Source of the DNA: Capitulum mitella
Taxonomy: Eukaryota; Arthropoda; Thecostraca; Pollicipedomorpha; Pollicipedidae
Direction: 5' to 3'
DNA length: 64,000 nt
NCBI GenBank assembly: GCA_030062745.1
Contig: CP099840.1
Coordinates: 33,011,101 to 33,075,100, forward strand
Shown here one piece after another: positions 12,851-25,820 of this stretch; the first letter of the stretch is position 1, and the number at the start of each line of letters is the position of its first letter. Below the pieces are notes generated by a model. It had not been told where the DNA came from. It made no database searches and worked only from the letters and a program-made list of their open reading frames with translations. The translations under genes and the position numbers were made by a program.

Positions 12851-13321
12851 GCACTGGAAGGGAGTGGCACAAAAGTGCCCCCTCCGATTTTGGAAACGTA
12901 AAGAGCTAGAGGCATGAAGTCTTATGGACAGGGCGAGGCCACAACGATCCACAATGTGTGAAATTTTCATGACCCTAGGGCAGTACCTTCAAGGCCAAAT
13001 GGGGTCGAAAAGGTCAACTTTGGACACTTTCTCGGCCCGTGCGGGCCATTCCGTACGTTTCGAACGAAACGGGAAAAGGGTGTTTGTTTGGGCGTTAAAA
13101 CGTGGAATACGACAATTTCCATTTATTTGGCGTCTTGGCTGAGGATTTCGGGTCAAGGCCATGTCAGGTCATTGACCTATGGTGTCATTTTTTCATCTTT
13201 TGCAGATGAGATTTCGAACAACACGGGATAGCTTGAGTGTAAATAAGGGCGCTGCACGCATCTTTTGGCGCATTTCCAGTGAAGCTAGCAAGCATCGGTA
13301 CATTTGATCACTTCCAGCGTT

Positions 13322-13385
13322 TGTATTTATGTATGTATGTATATGTATGTATGCATGTATATGTCTGTATGTACATATGTATATA
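13322..13385. repeat. Interrupted (TATG)n microsatellite
   Basis: A run of TATG/TGTA tetranucleotides with interruptions, next to the 152-bp tandem repeat. Confidence 0.85.
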
Positions 13386-13414
13386 AGTGTGAGTATCGAT
13401 GTTCCAAACGTACT

Positions 13415-13870
13415 TTTACAAACGTACTTTTAGTAGGGACTTTGAAGGCATATTTCATACAAATCGACATATTGCGAAGCAAATCTGGACCAGGTCACAA
13501 AAAAGCTGACCTTGACCTTTAATGACCTTGACCCGAAATGACCTTGGTATATATAAGCGTATCCATGTGCGCATACGTGTTTTATTAGCGTCTTTGAATG
13601 CATATTTCATACAAATCGACATGTCGCAGAGCAAGTCTGGATCAGGTCACAAGATATTTGACCTTGACTTTTGGTGACCTTGACCTTCACTGAACCTGGT
13701 ATATGTAAGCGTATCAGTGTGCGCACACATGCTTTTATTGGGGCCCCTGAATGCATATTTCATACAAACTGACACATTGCAAAGCAAATATGGATCAGGT
13801 CACAAGCTGTTTGACCTTGACTTTTGATGACCTTGACCCTCATTAACCCTGGCTTTGGTCTTGGTACATC
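13415..13870. repeat. Three tandem copies of a ~152-bp unit
   Basis: GCATATTTCATACAAA recurs at 13448, 13600 and 13753, giving periods of 152 and 153 bp. Each unit then has a CAGGTCACAA word and two or three TGACCTTGAC words. The TGACCT-rich content resembles the insides of element families A and B in this window. Confidence 0.85.
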
Positions 13871-14539
13871 CAACAGTTATGCCCGAATGACGTCGTGTGA
13901 TTGTTTTTAAAAGGTAATCTTAGGTAGAAGGCTAGCCCTTTCATAAAGTTCTCATTTGTTAGCGACAACCGTTGATTTCGTTATGTTTGCTTGACTTTAA
14001 ATGCTTGAAACTTGAAAACTTTCTAGCCGACTTTCGATTTTTTTGCGTCAGTCGACGAGTTATTCAACTGCCATAAATGTCACAAAGTAGCAGCAACCAG
14101 CTGAGATCCGTTCTCGAGATATTCAAGAAAAACAGGTGGGGGGGGGCGCAAAAAGACCCCCTTTCCAGTGCGCGTGTTAATGCTGGGAAAGGGGCACCTG
14201 GAGATTGGTAGTTGGTAAGAAGGCCAAAAAGCCCTCTCCCAGTAAAACAAAAAGAGAGAATAGGAGAAAAAATAGATTTCGTTTTTTCGTTGGGATGGGG
14301 CTCAAGAGATGTTTATATTTTCCTTTTTTCCCTTGAAACCCATTCTTTGCTGTGGCACGAAGGGACGTCCGCACCACGGGCCAAAAACTGGGGGGGGGGA
14401 GCATGTCTCCTATCTTCCGGTAGTAACGCCCAGGACTATGGATAGCCACATGTTGCTGTGACTACTGACAACGCGTCGGTGATGACGGAGTTTGGAACAA
14501 TCATGTATGTTTCTTGAAAGCCCACTTCAGATAAACGAT

Positions 14540-15120
14540 GGGACCTCATACCCCATTTTCCTTAGTTTAACATTAAAATGAGTCTGATGTGTCTTCTGAA
14601 TCCGGCGGATTGAAAGGATGTAGTTAATTTATGAGTTTGTGAGTTCTCCATGTACTGCCACTCCATCGAACCCCGCATCCCACCCATTAAAATAGGTGTA
14701 AAATATATAATGAGTCTTTATCGGTAAATTGGAGCGTAATAGACAAATTTATCAGTGAGAGGTAAATATGGTCCAGTTCTATCGTTTATCGATAACCGCC
14801 AAAACTTTTATCGATTTAGCACCTCAGTTCGACCCCTGTTGATGCTATTGCGATGATAATGAACGGCCCATTCCGCACGTCTGCAGCTGAAAATGAGCTA
14901 TCATCGCCCTCCTGCTCCGTCGACGACTCTGTCGAATGCTGCTGGCGGAAGCCACAGCGGCGACTTCCTGCCCGCCAGACCTACCACCTGCTCACAGCAG
15001 TAAATCAGAGCTTGAGGTTGCCAGCGTGGGCGCGAAAGGTGGCGCCGGCGGAAACTAAAATGCGGCAGAATTTCAATTGATTTGTGGGAAGGTAAAAGTT
15101 GATCAACTTGTGTCGTGCCG
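14540..15120. repeat. Dispersed repeat family C, copy 2 (inverse orientation)
   Basis: This is the reverse complement of 3040-3590 in block order. Shared blocks include those around the gcggattgaaaggatgtag and aatttatgagtttgtgag words, the tatcgataa words and the gcgcgaaaggtggcg word. The ends are not clearly defined and no target-site duplication was recognised. Confidence 0.65.
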
Positions 15121-16190
15121 CATCATTTTGGAAAGTAGTTACAAAGGGCAATGGCAAAAACCTTTTTTCCTTTGTACCGGAGCAACTTCGTGCATTTCGG
15201 ATTGTTTCTGTTTCAGATAACATCAATTAACCGGTTCGACTGACTTCAGAAAAGGGATCATTTTTGTACTTTCCGCTATACCATTTTTCCGGTTCAAAAT
15301 CTTTCTGTGTGCAGATGTTACAGACGTTGTAAGAAGTGCTGCGGTCTAGTTACAGCCGTATCGTTTTCCTCCTCATGTTGTTCGTGATGGTTTGCACAAG
15401 AACGTGGTACATCTCATTTTGCTCGTAAGAACCAGGGGTATCTGGACGAAGAACCTGGAACGTACTATTCCAGTGCATTTCGGTGGGTTTTAAAGGAACA
15501 GGTATTGAACGAATAATAATAATAATGATGATAAGAATCAGTTATTTTCGCTTCCAAGGGCGTTTTCAGTTTAAGGACTCAGTCACGACTCTCTTTCATT
15601 ATATCTTTATATTTTCACCATCCACATTCGGTTGGTTGGTTGGTTGGTTATTGGGGCTTAGGGGCGCACCGACTGCAGGGTCATTCGGCGCCCACATCCA
15701 CATTCGGTAACCGTCTTCGTTTCATGCATTGCTCACCTAACAACTGGCAAAAATTAGAAACGATGGCGCCAAAGGAAAGTGGGTATTAAAACACATGGAC
15801 TGAGCCATGGGCGAAACTTTGTGTTTTTGATTGGGCATGTGCACATGGACAGAAACAACCTAACCTACCCCCAAATATGATTTTCTCACCGGATTTGGAC
15901 CAGTCCATTTTTGCCAGTGTTGGATTTTAGCAATTTGTTGACATATCGATTTATTTATATAGCGATTTAGCGATTGACGTCTGATTTATTTTTCTGTTTT
16001 TGAAGTATGTAGTGATTTGTGTGATGAGTGATTTATGATTTACAATTTTTTTGCTTTCTGACTTAATTGTTTGCGTCTCGCGTCAGCTTCGAAAATAAAT
16101 TCTGGCTACGGGATATACATATACATATATATATATATGTATATGCGTGTATATATACAGCAGGGAGGTTCGAAAGGGAGATACTTGGCC
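15121..16190. other. Anonymous DNA with short simple repeats
   Basis: An (AAT)n-like tract near 15510, a (GGTT)n-like tract near 15630 and a TA/CATA-rich tract near 16112-16160. No gene is supported. Confidence 0.45.
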
Positions 16191-16199
16191 CTGGGACGT

Positions 16200-17175
16200 T
16201 CATCATTTTCCAGAAAAAAACACTGAAGAGGTTATATAAAGTAATTTTGAGCATGCGCGTTTATAATCTTTACGCGGAAAAACATTGGCGCCCGGTGTTG
16301 CAGTCTCCATAGGCCGCGCGAGGTCGGCTACAGCAGCTAGCACCGGACGCCGGAAGGCGGGCGAAAACGACCATGCATCGGAGTAAAGTACTTTCAGTTC
16401 GTACAGTTCAAGGGTAGTCTTGGCCGTAGATCTCAACTGTGCAATTTTGAGATAAATGCTCTTAACGGATTATCAGTTACAGCACCACGAATAGTCCAGA
16501 TTTCGGTGGGCACTGCGTCATGAGCGGTAAATGTGAAAACTAAGAGCGTTTGCGGTGTTGTAACATTGCGTTACTTCAGGCGACTTGCCCAGCTAGCTTC
16601 GTACTCACCAACGATGTTCCTAGCAGTCATGGCGACTGACCCCAGTTGCTGAAGTTATTATCCATTATTCCGGCATGATCGTAGTTAGCCTGGACTGTTA
16701 ACGGAACGATTCTCCCCAATAATTTTACTCCCTTCCTGCTCAATACCGATTCACGCCTGAATGCTGCTGACTTCCAAAACACCACACCGAGAGAATGTCC
16801 ATTTTTACCTCGATGCAAAACGACATGCATTTTTTTATGCGTATTCCACATCATCACCATCATTGAGCATTGACATATTGGTGAAATCTCGACTGTTCGT
16901 GTTGCTGCAACTGCTAATCCCTTTGAAGGATCAACTGCAAAATTGCACAGATAAAATCTTCGCCTCGGAGTACTCTGGTCCCTTAAGAATTGATTTTGTA
17001 AAGCATTCGGAAGTTTTATTTCCCGGTACATCGTCGTTTTCGCCCGCCCGCCTGGTGTTAGCTGCGACGGGCGACGCTGTGCGGCCAATGGAGAGTTCAA
17101 CGTCGCTCGTCGGCACGTTGACACTGGAACATTGCAAGCGCGCACGCTCAAAACGTCTGACCAAAATGTTAACGA
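16200..17175. repeat. Inverted repeat with ~160-bp arms (16230-16400 and 17020-17170)
   Basis: The reverse complement of 16230-16400 aligns with 17020-17170. Both encode similar peptides on opposite strands (FSPAFRRPVLAAVADLARPM on minus, and SFSPARLVLAATGDAVRPM on plus). About 600 bp lie between the arms. The 174-175-codon overlapping ORFs here are probably a by-product of this symmetry. It may be a transposon with long terminal inverted repeats; no transposase was recognised. Confidence 0.65.
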
Positions 17176-18110
17176 TGATCTTCTTAAGACCAGAGGCTAA
17201 TTGCGTCCTGGCCATGTGTAAGTTTTCTTCGAACCACCCTAAATTACACTGGGCCTTGGCTTCGAGAATGATATACGATAGCACGTAAGAGTGCGGGGCA
17301 ACGAGTGGTAACGTGAGTTACTTCCTAACATTCGGTTTTGCTTCCTTCCTGAGAATATCAGAGCAGGCCTGGGTTTTCTGAGCCGAGAAGCGACGGAAGG
17401 TCCCAATAATTTGAAGAAGTTCAGGCATTGCTCCGCCGCAATTTTTACTTTGCGCAAAATTTCGCAATTGCAAGTTTTCAATTTATATTGAATAATTCCG
17501 CTGGCAATTTTGTAAAGTTGTCCTAAAACTCGACAATACTAGCACCAGCATTACGTCGTGCCAACTATAACATGAGCCGTGCGCCTCGAATTGAGCCTCA
17601 GTCTGTGTGAACAAAACTTGTGCTGTTGCAGGATATCTTTCATGTATGAAATATTATGTCCAGATCGTCTCAGTTCATTGGTACAGACTGCTCGCAACTT
17701 ATCTTATCTTGCTATGCAACAACACAGTAGTGTCTTTTACAGAAGCGCTAACCTTTGCTAATCTTTCAGACTGGTTAGATGACATTCCATGTTTTATGAG
17801 GATTAACAATGGTTCACGCGTCTTAATGCATCATGTATCATAGCCATAGATATGAAGATGCATGGAGGGTAAATGCTCATTGAATGCGACAGGTGGAAAG
17901 GCATTGAAGCCAGCAATGTCTTGTGTGAACTCCAAACGGAAATGTAACTCAAGATGCATACTGCTTTTAAAAATGTCAACATGGTCAGGAAAAAGTAACG
18001 TATTTCAACATTATACATAAGGATCAGCACCACGATTTCGCAAAGATTTCATGAAAATTTTCAAAGCTCTCCAAAACAGGCAGACCCCAGAGCTCTTCGA
18101 CTGGTTTCTG
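17176..18110. other. Anonymous DNA
   Basis: Short ORFs only; nothing recognised. Confidence 0.4.
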
Positions 18111-18111
18111 T

Positions 18112-18240
18112 TGGGACAGGATTGCATGTATCGTGGAAAAAAGCATTTCCTTGACCATGGTGATGTCAAAAAAGTTTCCAAAAAAGTCTTCAGTGATGAG
18201 TGCGGTGGAGGCTCCTAAAATCACTGAAGACGATAAAAAT
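18112..18240. repeat. Direct repeat partner of 18659-18795
   Basis: The two segments share TTGACCATGGTG(A/G)TGTCAAAAAA and collinear flanking words. They are roughly 80% alike by eye. The LINE tail at 18258-18464 lies between the two copies. Confidence 0.6.
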
Positions 18241-18257
18241 GGATACTGGTTCTATAC

Positions 18258-18464
18258 ATGTTTGTGCGGCACAGCGAGATCTCAACCCACGAGACTCTCG
18301 CTCCTGAAGGAACGCAAATACACCTGCCGCGTGTCAAACTCAAATCGACAAAACAAGCCTTCCCCTACAGAGCAGCGGCATCATGGAACGCCTTGCCTGT
18401 AGCTATCACTGAATGCACATCTGTAAAGTGTTTGAAATCGCGTCTCACCGGCAGAAGCCAGTGA
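18258..18464 (+). pseudogene. 3'-terminal fragment of a LINE reverse transcriptase ORF
   Basis: The frame encodes a C-terminal signature common in metazoan non-LTR retrotransposon ORF2 proteins: LPRVKLKSTKQAFPYRAAAS followed by WNALP, then VKCLKSRL and a stop. In intact elements this region (R-F-x-Y-R-x-x-x-x-W-N-x-L-P ... F-K-x-x-L) follows the polymerase domain. No upstream polymerase motifs such as YxDD are present, so this is a 5'-truncated remnant. The clade is not determined. Confidence 0.65.
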
Positions 18465-18658
18465 GCTCGCTTTCTTGCCATTTTAGAATTGTGTCGTTCT
18501 CGTTTCCTGGTGTTTTTACGCATGTTTCACATCTATATGACAATATACCTGAAATGCACAAATAAATTTGAATGGTCATTGTCAACATACATGCATACAG
18601 ACATCAAATGAACTAGAATATTATACAGAAACGCTTACCCTCTTAATTTCGTAGACAT

Positions 18659-18795
18659 GTTGGGATAGGACTGAATGTGTTGTGGAAATAAGCATTGGCT
18701 TGACCATGGTGGTGTCAAAAAAAGTTTTCAAAAAAGTTTCCAATGATGAATACTATGTAGGATCCTAAAATAACAGGTGTTGATAAAGACGGATT
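18659..18795. repeat. Direct repeat partner of 18112-18240
   Basis: A diverged copy in the same orientation, about 545 bp downstream of the first. Confidence 0.6.
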
Positions 18796-18799
18796 CTGG

Positions 18800-20430
18800 T
18801 CCCGCTTCAATGCACTTCATCAAAGGCGAAAGGCTAAATTTAGCACATTAATAGTGTTTTATTGCCACCCTTTTTTACATTACACAAACCAGCTGCAGTC
18901 TTCACTCCACCAACTGAATGGTACAAAATGAGAATTGGTGACTGGTGTGCACGCTGTAGAACGATCTGCATTCCGTTTCCTCGGTTTTACAATTTTTTGC
19001 ATGCCACGCCGGTATTTGCGAATGTCTTCAAGTAAATGTTCTGTGAATGATTCACTGTTTCTATCTGTGTGTGACTGGGGATCTAGGGCGTTCCGACAAC
19101 GTGGTCTTATGGTGCCCACCACTATTTACAGGTAAATACAGTCAAAACGTAAATGCGTACAAATGTGGTTATAAGTGCAACTGGCATGCTTGAACTTCGG
19201 CTTAACTTAATACGCAAATCAGCAATACCGACGACCAAATCGAATATGGACTTTGTGCAGAATCTGACCGCTCTGTTTTCTTTGATTTCTCTGGTGCACA
19301 TATTCTTTTCAAGGTTCTGAACAGATAGAAAACGCTGTTCTCTGGCATGAAACGGAAGTATCAATCATAACCTGATTTGGGATGTGAACCGGGATTTTTT
19401 CGTCTGCCCAGTTTCTGTGACAAGAGTCCAAGAACACTATCTTGGTAAATACTTAGGCGCAAATAATCGGCGTAATAGCTCTGCAAGTGAGCCGAACCAG
19501 TGGGCATCCCGGGTTCACATGAAGAGCGAAGCCTTCTCCGTTTCCGCTCAAGTTTGAAAGTGTAATTCTAAACTTGCTTTATACACTTGTTTTCCCCGGC
19601 GAGATTTTCCAGTACAGACAGAGGTATTTAAGGTGAACGAAAACATGGGAACCTTAAGGAATTGAACTATTGCATCGTTCATCAACAAGTGGTTGAGAAA
19701 CCAAACTCACGCAAAAAAAAACATTATGGACGGGTCTGCAGCCCAATGATATATTGCGTTGCAAAGTACAACAAAAATAACTTCAGCCTCGCTCGTAGCT
19801 ACCAATGCACGTTAGGATGAAAGGTTGCCGTTTTCAGTTTCTCTCGAACTTTCGTAGGGAAAGCTTGAGCATGATCGTGCAAAGGCATCACTTGCTGTAA
19901 TATATGGAAGCTATTGCGTAAGAAGACTTCTCAGAAGTGAAACCAAGAGATGATGCTTCAAAAAACAAATGGTAACTAAGCTATCATTTCGCCATAAGTA
20001 AGCAGCAAGAACACATCGCCTTTGAAAAATGGTAGGTCAAGCAAAGACTAGTATAGCTTGGTCATCACCTAAATTTGTGGATATGTAAAAATGGCTCATT
20101 GTCCTTGAAGTGGTTGTGAATGGTCTGCTTTTCTGCAGATCTTCATCACATCGTCAACTTTGCATCCCCCAAAGGCTCCATCAGAATGGTATCGTGATCT
20201 GTCGCATAAAGTTCCAAATTCTTGGGAAACCAGGTTGTTTCTTTGTACATATATTGTAGATGGACGGACTCAGGACGGAGAAACAAGTGAAACAATGACG
20301 TTCATCACATTATTTCATATCACAGAGACACACGGGACAGGCGATCAAGCTGAGGTGCCCGCAGATGGAATACGGACCTCATGGTGATGATCAGGGACGG
20401 ACAGGAAATTCAACGGAGACGGTGAAGGGA
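18800..20430. other. Anonymous DNA
   Basis: No gene recognised. A weak inverted pair of ATGTGAACC(C)GGGAT words lies near 19381 and 19506. The cuticle gene's 3' untranslated region must lie in the last few hundred bases, but no clear AATAAA was placed. Confidence 0.4.
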
Positions 20431-20435
20431 TGAGC

Positions 20436-21524
20436 TTATTTGGGGATATGGTCACCCTCAGCGAAGAAACCGTTCTCATCGGCCGTCCAGGTGACGGTGT
20501 AGGTGACGCCCTCCCACTCGTAGCTGTAGCTGCCGGTCCTCACGTAGTTGCCCGTCTCCGGCTCGTTGCCGGGGTAGGAGATGCCGTTCTCCTGGGCCCG
20601 GATGCCGTTGGAAGACTCGTACCTGGGAAACGACGGTTCAGAGTGAGGGGCATCCTCGGAAGTTTCACCCGCCGTCTACGAGGTCTGGTCGCGCTTGAAA
20701 GATCCTGTTGGTTGTTGGTTAGATGTCTTGCGACCAGCGCCGGACATGTGGAACTCAGGAGGTTGCTTTCAGTGACACGTTCTTAGTGCCAAAAAGACAT
20801 CGTTTACAGAGATGTGGATCGGGTATGACGCGGACGACAGGGACTTGAAAAGATTCTGTATAACTACGGTGAGCAACAGTCACCCATACTTTGTTGTGGC
20901 TAGGCCCAAAAGTTGCTGCGAGCAACTTCCTTTCAATGAAGCACTTGATTCCGGACATACAGATTTATTTGCAAGGTACAGGGACAGACGTCTGATGCTT
21001 TCGAAGCAGAAGTCTGACTTAAAGTGGTGCGAGTGCCTCGGATAGGTGCCTCGTCCTTACGTGGCGTCGTATGAACCATCCTCGTTGATCTCGAACTGAT
21101 GGTTGACAATCCTGGCGTCTTTGTCGGCGCAGGCCAGAGCCACCAGGCACAGAACGATCACCTGCAACCAGAAACCGGCGGTCAAACAGTGCAGTCCACC
21201 TGGTCACAGGTTAACTACCAACGTCACCGGTTGTCTGCTAACCAGCTCCGACTGCGTGTTAGAAACACAACAGAAACTTTCTGGTCCTTTGTCTCATTTC
21301 TAGTGTAATTTTTCCTCACATTCAAGATTTTGTTCCCGCTTTTGTAACCCAAACATCGATATCATGAACCAAAGGAATCTGACCTCATCAACCAACAGAA
21401 GCACCAGTTCTCCGCACACTGAATCACGGTCACAACCAGGGGCAGTGGCCCGACTTCGACTTTAGGGTCACGGCTAGGTGGGCGCCACTGGCGGAGGCCC
21501 GCCGCGTGTACTCACGAGCTTCAT
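20436..21524 (-). CDS. RR-1 type cuticle protein, complete, three exons
   Basis: A secreted structural protein predicted to bind chitin in the exoskeleton. Exons on the minus strand are 21516-21524 (coding MKL), 21061-21161 and 20436-20622; all introns have GT-AG ends and phases agree. The product is 98 residues. Residues 1-15 or so are a hydrophobic signal peptide (MKLVIVLCLVALACA). A Rebers-Riddiford consensus fills about residues 34-96, with GSYSYEWEGVTYTVTW and ADENGFFAEGDHIP, which fits the RR-1 (soft cuticle) class. An intron after the first three or so codons is characteristic of arthropod cuticle genes. It lacks the long Pro/Ala-rich flanks of many family members. No neighbouring cuticle paralogue is seen. 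Confidence 0.93.
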
Positions 21525-21604
21525 GGTCGGCACGGGTGGTGACTGGGCGGCGGCTGCGGCTGGCAATGGGGAGCGAGTGGTGCCGCTGAGGAGTTGGCCG
21601 GCCG

Positions 21605-21611
21605 TTTTATA
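21605..21611 (-). promoter_or_regulatory. TATA box of the cuticle protein gene
   Basis: TATAAAA on the minus strand lies about 80 bp upstream of the ATG. A pyrimidine-rich CTCAGC about 20 bp further on is a plausible initiator. That would give a 5' leader of about 60 nt. TATA-driven promoters are usual for cuticle genes. Confidence 0.7.
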
Positions 21612-21619
21612 GCCCAACT

Positions 21620-24560
21620 TTGTCCATCGCCTGCCGGAGGCGGTGCCGGCACATCTGCCACTGGACGGCGGCCTTGGGTGTCGAAAGTCCCCCCGTGCGC
21701 GGCCCGCCATTGGTCGACGGCGCAGACCCCGCTCGCCTCGGGCGGCAGAATCACTGGACACGGGACGGGGCGCCGGGCCGTGATCTCAGAGAGAGATAAC
21801 CTCGGCATAGCGGTTTTGTTTTGTTTATGGCGGCAGTCCTGACTCGTTCGGTTCCACAACGCCAGCAGCTGTTCATGAGCAAGGCAGCCATTTCGAACCT
21901 TGAGAGGCGTACTGCTTGCCTTTGCTGGTGCGGGGAAACTTTTCGTTGCAGAAAAGGTTCCTTCCAATTTTGCCCACATCCATGATAAGCACACTACAAC
22001 TGATTTCTGTAAGTTCTTTCCTTAAGCATGTTCGTGTTTCAAAATCTATTAACGTAAGTGAACGCCTCGCCAAAGAAATGGCAACGAAGCGACAAGCCTA
22101 AATTTTCATTTTCTTTCATATTCACCAGAGATTTTCATTATGGGCGAAGCCGTGGACCGAGTTAGTCTTCTTCCAACCAGAGGAAAAAATCGAAACGGGA
22201 GGCTGACCTGCCCACCCTGGACCGTCCCGGCCGTAACCATTTCACATCCATTCACAGGATTTTAACTTGTCAGGCCTTTTATCAGTTTCGCTGTTTCGTT
22301 TTGACCCGGGAATGATGTTTTTTGCTCTTCAGTCTTTTTCTGTGGTACTGTTGAAACCCCTCAGTAATGACAGCGAACAATAGCATGACAGCGGATGAAA
22401 ATTAAGCTTGTAATTCCTAGGGAACAAGAGCGAAATAACAAATAAAGATGGAACCTTTGCATAGAGACGCATTAAGCCCCATTCGCTGCAGTCCCCAGAA
22501 GTCGTCTTCCTGGTTATGACACCTGTGGATAGTTTACAAATGCCAGATCCATAAAAGAATTGCAACTGAAGTTTACTTAGTAGTGATTTCTACCCCACAT
22601 TTTGAGTACATTTATGTTATCATTTTGACTAGGAATGATCACATAGTATTGCAAAGAACTACTGCTGGGCATCGCTGGCGGCTTTATATTAATGACGTCA
22701 AATGCTCGGTCAAGGGCAACGTCTGGCAAACTCACTGTTGATTTCAACCATCGATGATATCGATTTGTCTTTCATTGCGTCTGCGCACTTAAGACACGTT
22801 TACATGGTTTTAGTCTCAACCAGCTGCAAGGTGTTGCATATGGTGATGAGCCGTGCTCACTTGTGCATGCGACCCGTGTATGTTGTGAGTATGCATATGG
22901 CCGTCCGGCTGTCAAAACGACAGACCACTGCCATTACTTTTTCAAAGAGTGCCACCCATTGAAGCCCCGGCTTATCAGGAGCGCTTGGCTTTCGGCGGCC
23001 GGTTGGTCGGCATTTACTGGCCGCATCTGCAGCTGGCCTCGAACCATGTCCGCTTGTCTTTCGGGACATTCGTTATCAGCAGTGGCAGTATGCCCTCGGC
23101 ATCGGTTGGCATGGCGCTTTCCCGCCATAAAGTGAATCCAAATTCCTAGCTAAATTGAGAAATATTGCAGCTTATAGATAGACGGCAGGTACTGACAACA
23201 AACAAGATGGCCATTGTATGTAAAACGATTTATCCGTTGAAGAGGACAATGATATGCCTTACCTCGTAAGACTCATGTGTCTGTGACGTAGTAGGCGAAG
23301 GAGTTCTAACTGGTCATTATGGACTGTTGGGAGCCAAAACAACATCCGAACAAACTTAAAAATATCTGCATACGCTTGCACATATACGGTGGAACGTCCA
23401 CGCAATCCAATAAATGCAAAGATTAGTTCCAGTGGTTTTTTCCATACAACGTCATGAAACCAATGTTAAATGTTCCAAATCATGGAAGGGCAATGGAGCC
23501 CGCACCTCCCACCGTTTCGATAATCTTTTTATTTTTGCCAACCTCTTCCGGACGTTTTTCTTGTTCTTTGTGACAGGCGAAGCATAAGTGATTGGCTTAC
23601 TTTAACCTCAGAACATCATGCCGATCAAAATGCTGTAACCATGTTGTCCCATTGTTCACTTACTCTGAATCATTTATCCCTTGCAATGTCGATAGTCCCC
23701 TTCGGCAGAACGATCCGGGGCAGAATGGGGTGCGGCATTAGCCTTGGAATATGCAGGTTAAACCAGTTCGATGACCGGTATGAATCACGACAATCTCGGC
23801 GCGTAGTTGTGGCTTATTCTCTGGCTTGGTCGATAGTGCTTCGCAGAACACCTTGACGATTGCATCAACTGAGAAGGGGAGCATAGCTCATTTCCTTCGG
23901 TGCTGGACAGTTCGAACGGCCCCAGTTTCACGTCCCGGAGACGTCACCCAGAAATGAAAATGATAGAAAATAACGCGGTCGGGCGGCTCCTGAATCACTG
24001 GAAATCACGTTCCCTTGCTCTCGCGTGCGGTCTTTATGTCAAGGTCAGCAACTCCATTGTCGTAAAGTTCAATGTCCAAGTTCACACGAGCGACAACTTA
24101 GCGTGGTTCAAAGAAGGAAAAATAGCAGGATAAAATGCATACCATCACTCTTTCAGCATCGTCGCATGACCCATTCATTGTGGGGTGTTTCCGGCATGAC
24201 AAAAACATTCAAAGTCCTTCCGAGAACTGAATTACTCGTTCTTCGAGCCGTTTCTTTTTGCATGATGCTTGTGAGCCTTGAAAACATTCGCAAGAAGGTG
24301 CCTTGGTGTCCACCATGTCCTTCTTACTTTCGTGCTCTCTTGGCCCGCATTCTGCATGACTTTGAACGTGGTGACCTGACTTCTAGTGAAACTTACACTA
24401 GACATTGGCAATGGTGCAATCGCCCTTGGTATTAGACATGGTAGCTTGAGGTGTTGCCTTACAACACTTTGGAAAATTTTATCCAGTGGTGGTCTCCGCA
24501 ATGGCAAATGTATATATGCTTTTCCGCATATAACCTAACAGGTCTTCTCACATCTTCTCA
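21620..24560. other. Anonymous DNA
   Basis: Numerous short ORFs in all frames, none with a recognisable domain or consistent exon structure. Confidence 0.4.
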
Positions 24561-24564
24561 CAGC

Positions 24565-25820
24565 TTGCCACCGCCTTGGGGGATGTCAAATAGGGCATTC
24601 CCCTCGGTTTTTCGTGAATAACTTCTGAACCATTATAGCCAGCCCAATCAAACTTTCAATACCTATTTATCAACCAATTTTACGTGTTTTAACATCAAGA
24701 CCATTTCCATGCTACGTCAGTTCATGGAGATATGGCGTCAGAAATGAGCCCTTGCATGCATGTTTTTGCCTTTCCGGGCGGTGACGCGAACATGCCTCGT
24801 TTAGTTTTAATAACATTGGCGAATATAATGCATGAACTATTCGGATTTACATAGGATACGATCCCCAAAATGACACAGAACCGTCACACGTCCGCATTGG
24901 AGGTCATGCTAGGTCACATACATGATGACAATGGGACTGGTTGGCATTGCAAGTGATAGAAATGATTGCCGCTGACCTTCCCCATCGTTCAAGCCAGACG
25001 AGCAAATCTGTATGCGCTTCTTAGCAAGGCTTACCTAATTCAACGTGAGGTCATATTAGGTCACGTCATAGGATGATGTCAGAACGAAATCCACCATTGT
25101 CTGTGGAAGATCTTTCAATAGCAGCAAAGGGGAATTATTGTTCCTGGCCAGAAAGAACAAAATGGCCATCTGTTCTGACCTTGACCCGATAACGAGTAGA
25201 CAGAGCCGATTTGATTGTCACGAGATGTCCTTTCACTTCTGTACTTGACGCAGTTAAGAATCCCAGCGAATCACTGTTGTGCTTTGTCAGGAAGAGCAAC
25301 GTAACTTTATCTGACCTGACCTAGAATGGCCTTGACTGGATGAAAAGCAGGTAATGCAAAATTGGTCATCAGAAGGTTTCATTTCCGTCCTTTTTGTCAC
25401 GTGGATCAAAACGGCTGCGAGTAGGTATTGATCTTTGACATGTAAAGTATGGCCAATATTCCACCTGACCTATGCTGACCTTAACCTGATATTTTTTAAC
25501 CATTTTGGCATGCCTCTGATGTGGAAGATGGTGACCTTTCGTCTGATATCCGACTGAAGGCTCTTAGACTAGTATTGCCCATGATATGATGTACGAGCCG
25601 GTGTCAGATCTTCGGACATCGTGATATGCGTCTTGCGTGACCTGTAACGTCACCAGTCGCGTGACCAGAGCTAACATAGTATTTTCTGAATCTCAAGACT
25701 CAGGGCTATCAATTGGTGCTAGGCCAGTTCAGATCCTACGGTTAGACCCTGAGATACCAAGGGGTGCCCTTTTTAACACCCCAGGCGGTCACGGGTATAA
25801 AAATACGTCAGGCGGTGCTG
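24565..25820 (-). mobile_element. TIR-type element family B, copy 2
   Basis: The ends are inverted repeats: left CACCGCCTTGGGGGATGTCA, right (reverse complement) GACCGCCTGGGGTGTTAAAA, each followed by an AGGGCA-like word and a C run. The body is the reverse complement of 3601-4755 with many matching blocks. It contains many TGACCT words and no transposase ORF. It is probably a non-autonomous DNA transposon of unknown superfamily. Confidence 0.7.

Noticed and set aside
16627-17288. Overlapping 174- and 175-codon ORFs as genes
   Set aside because: They run antisense to each other through an inverted repeat and show no protein family signature.
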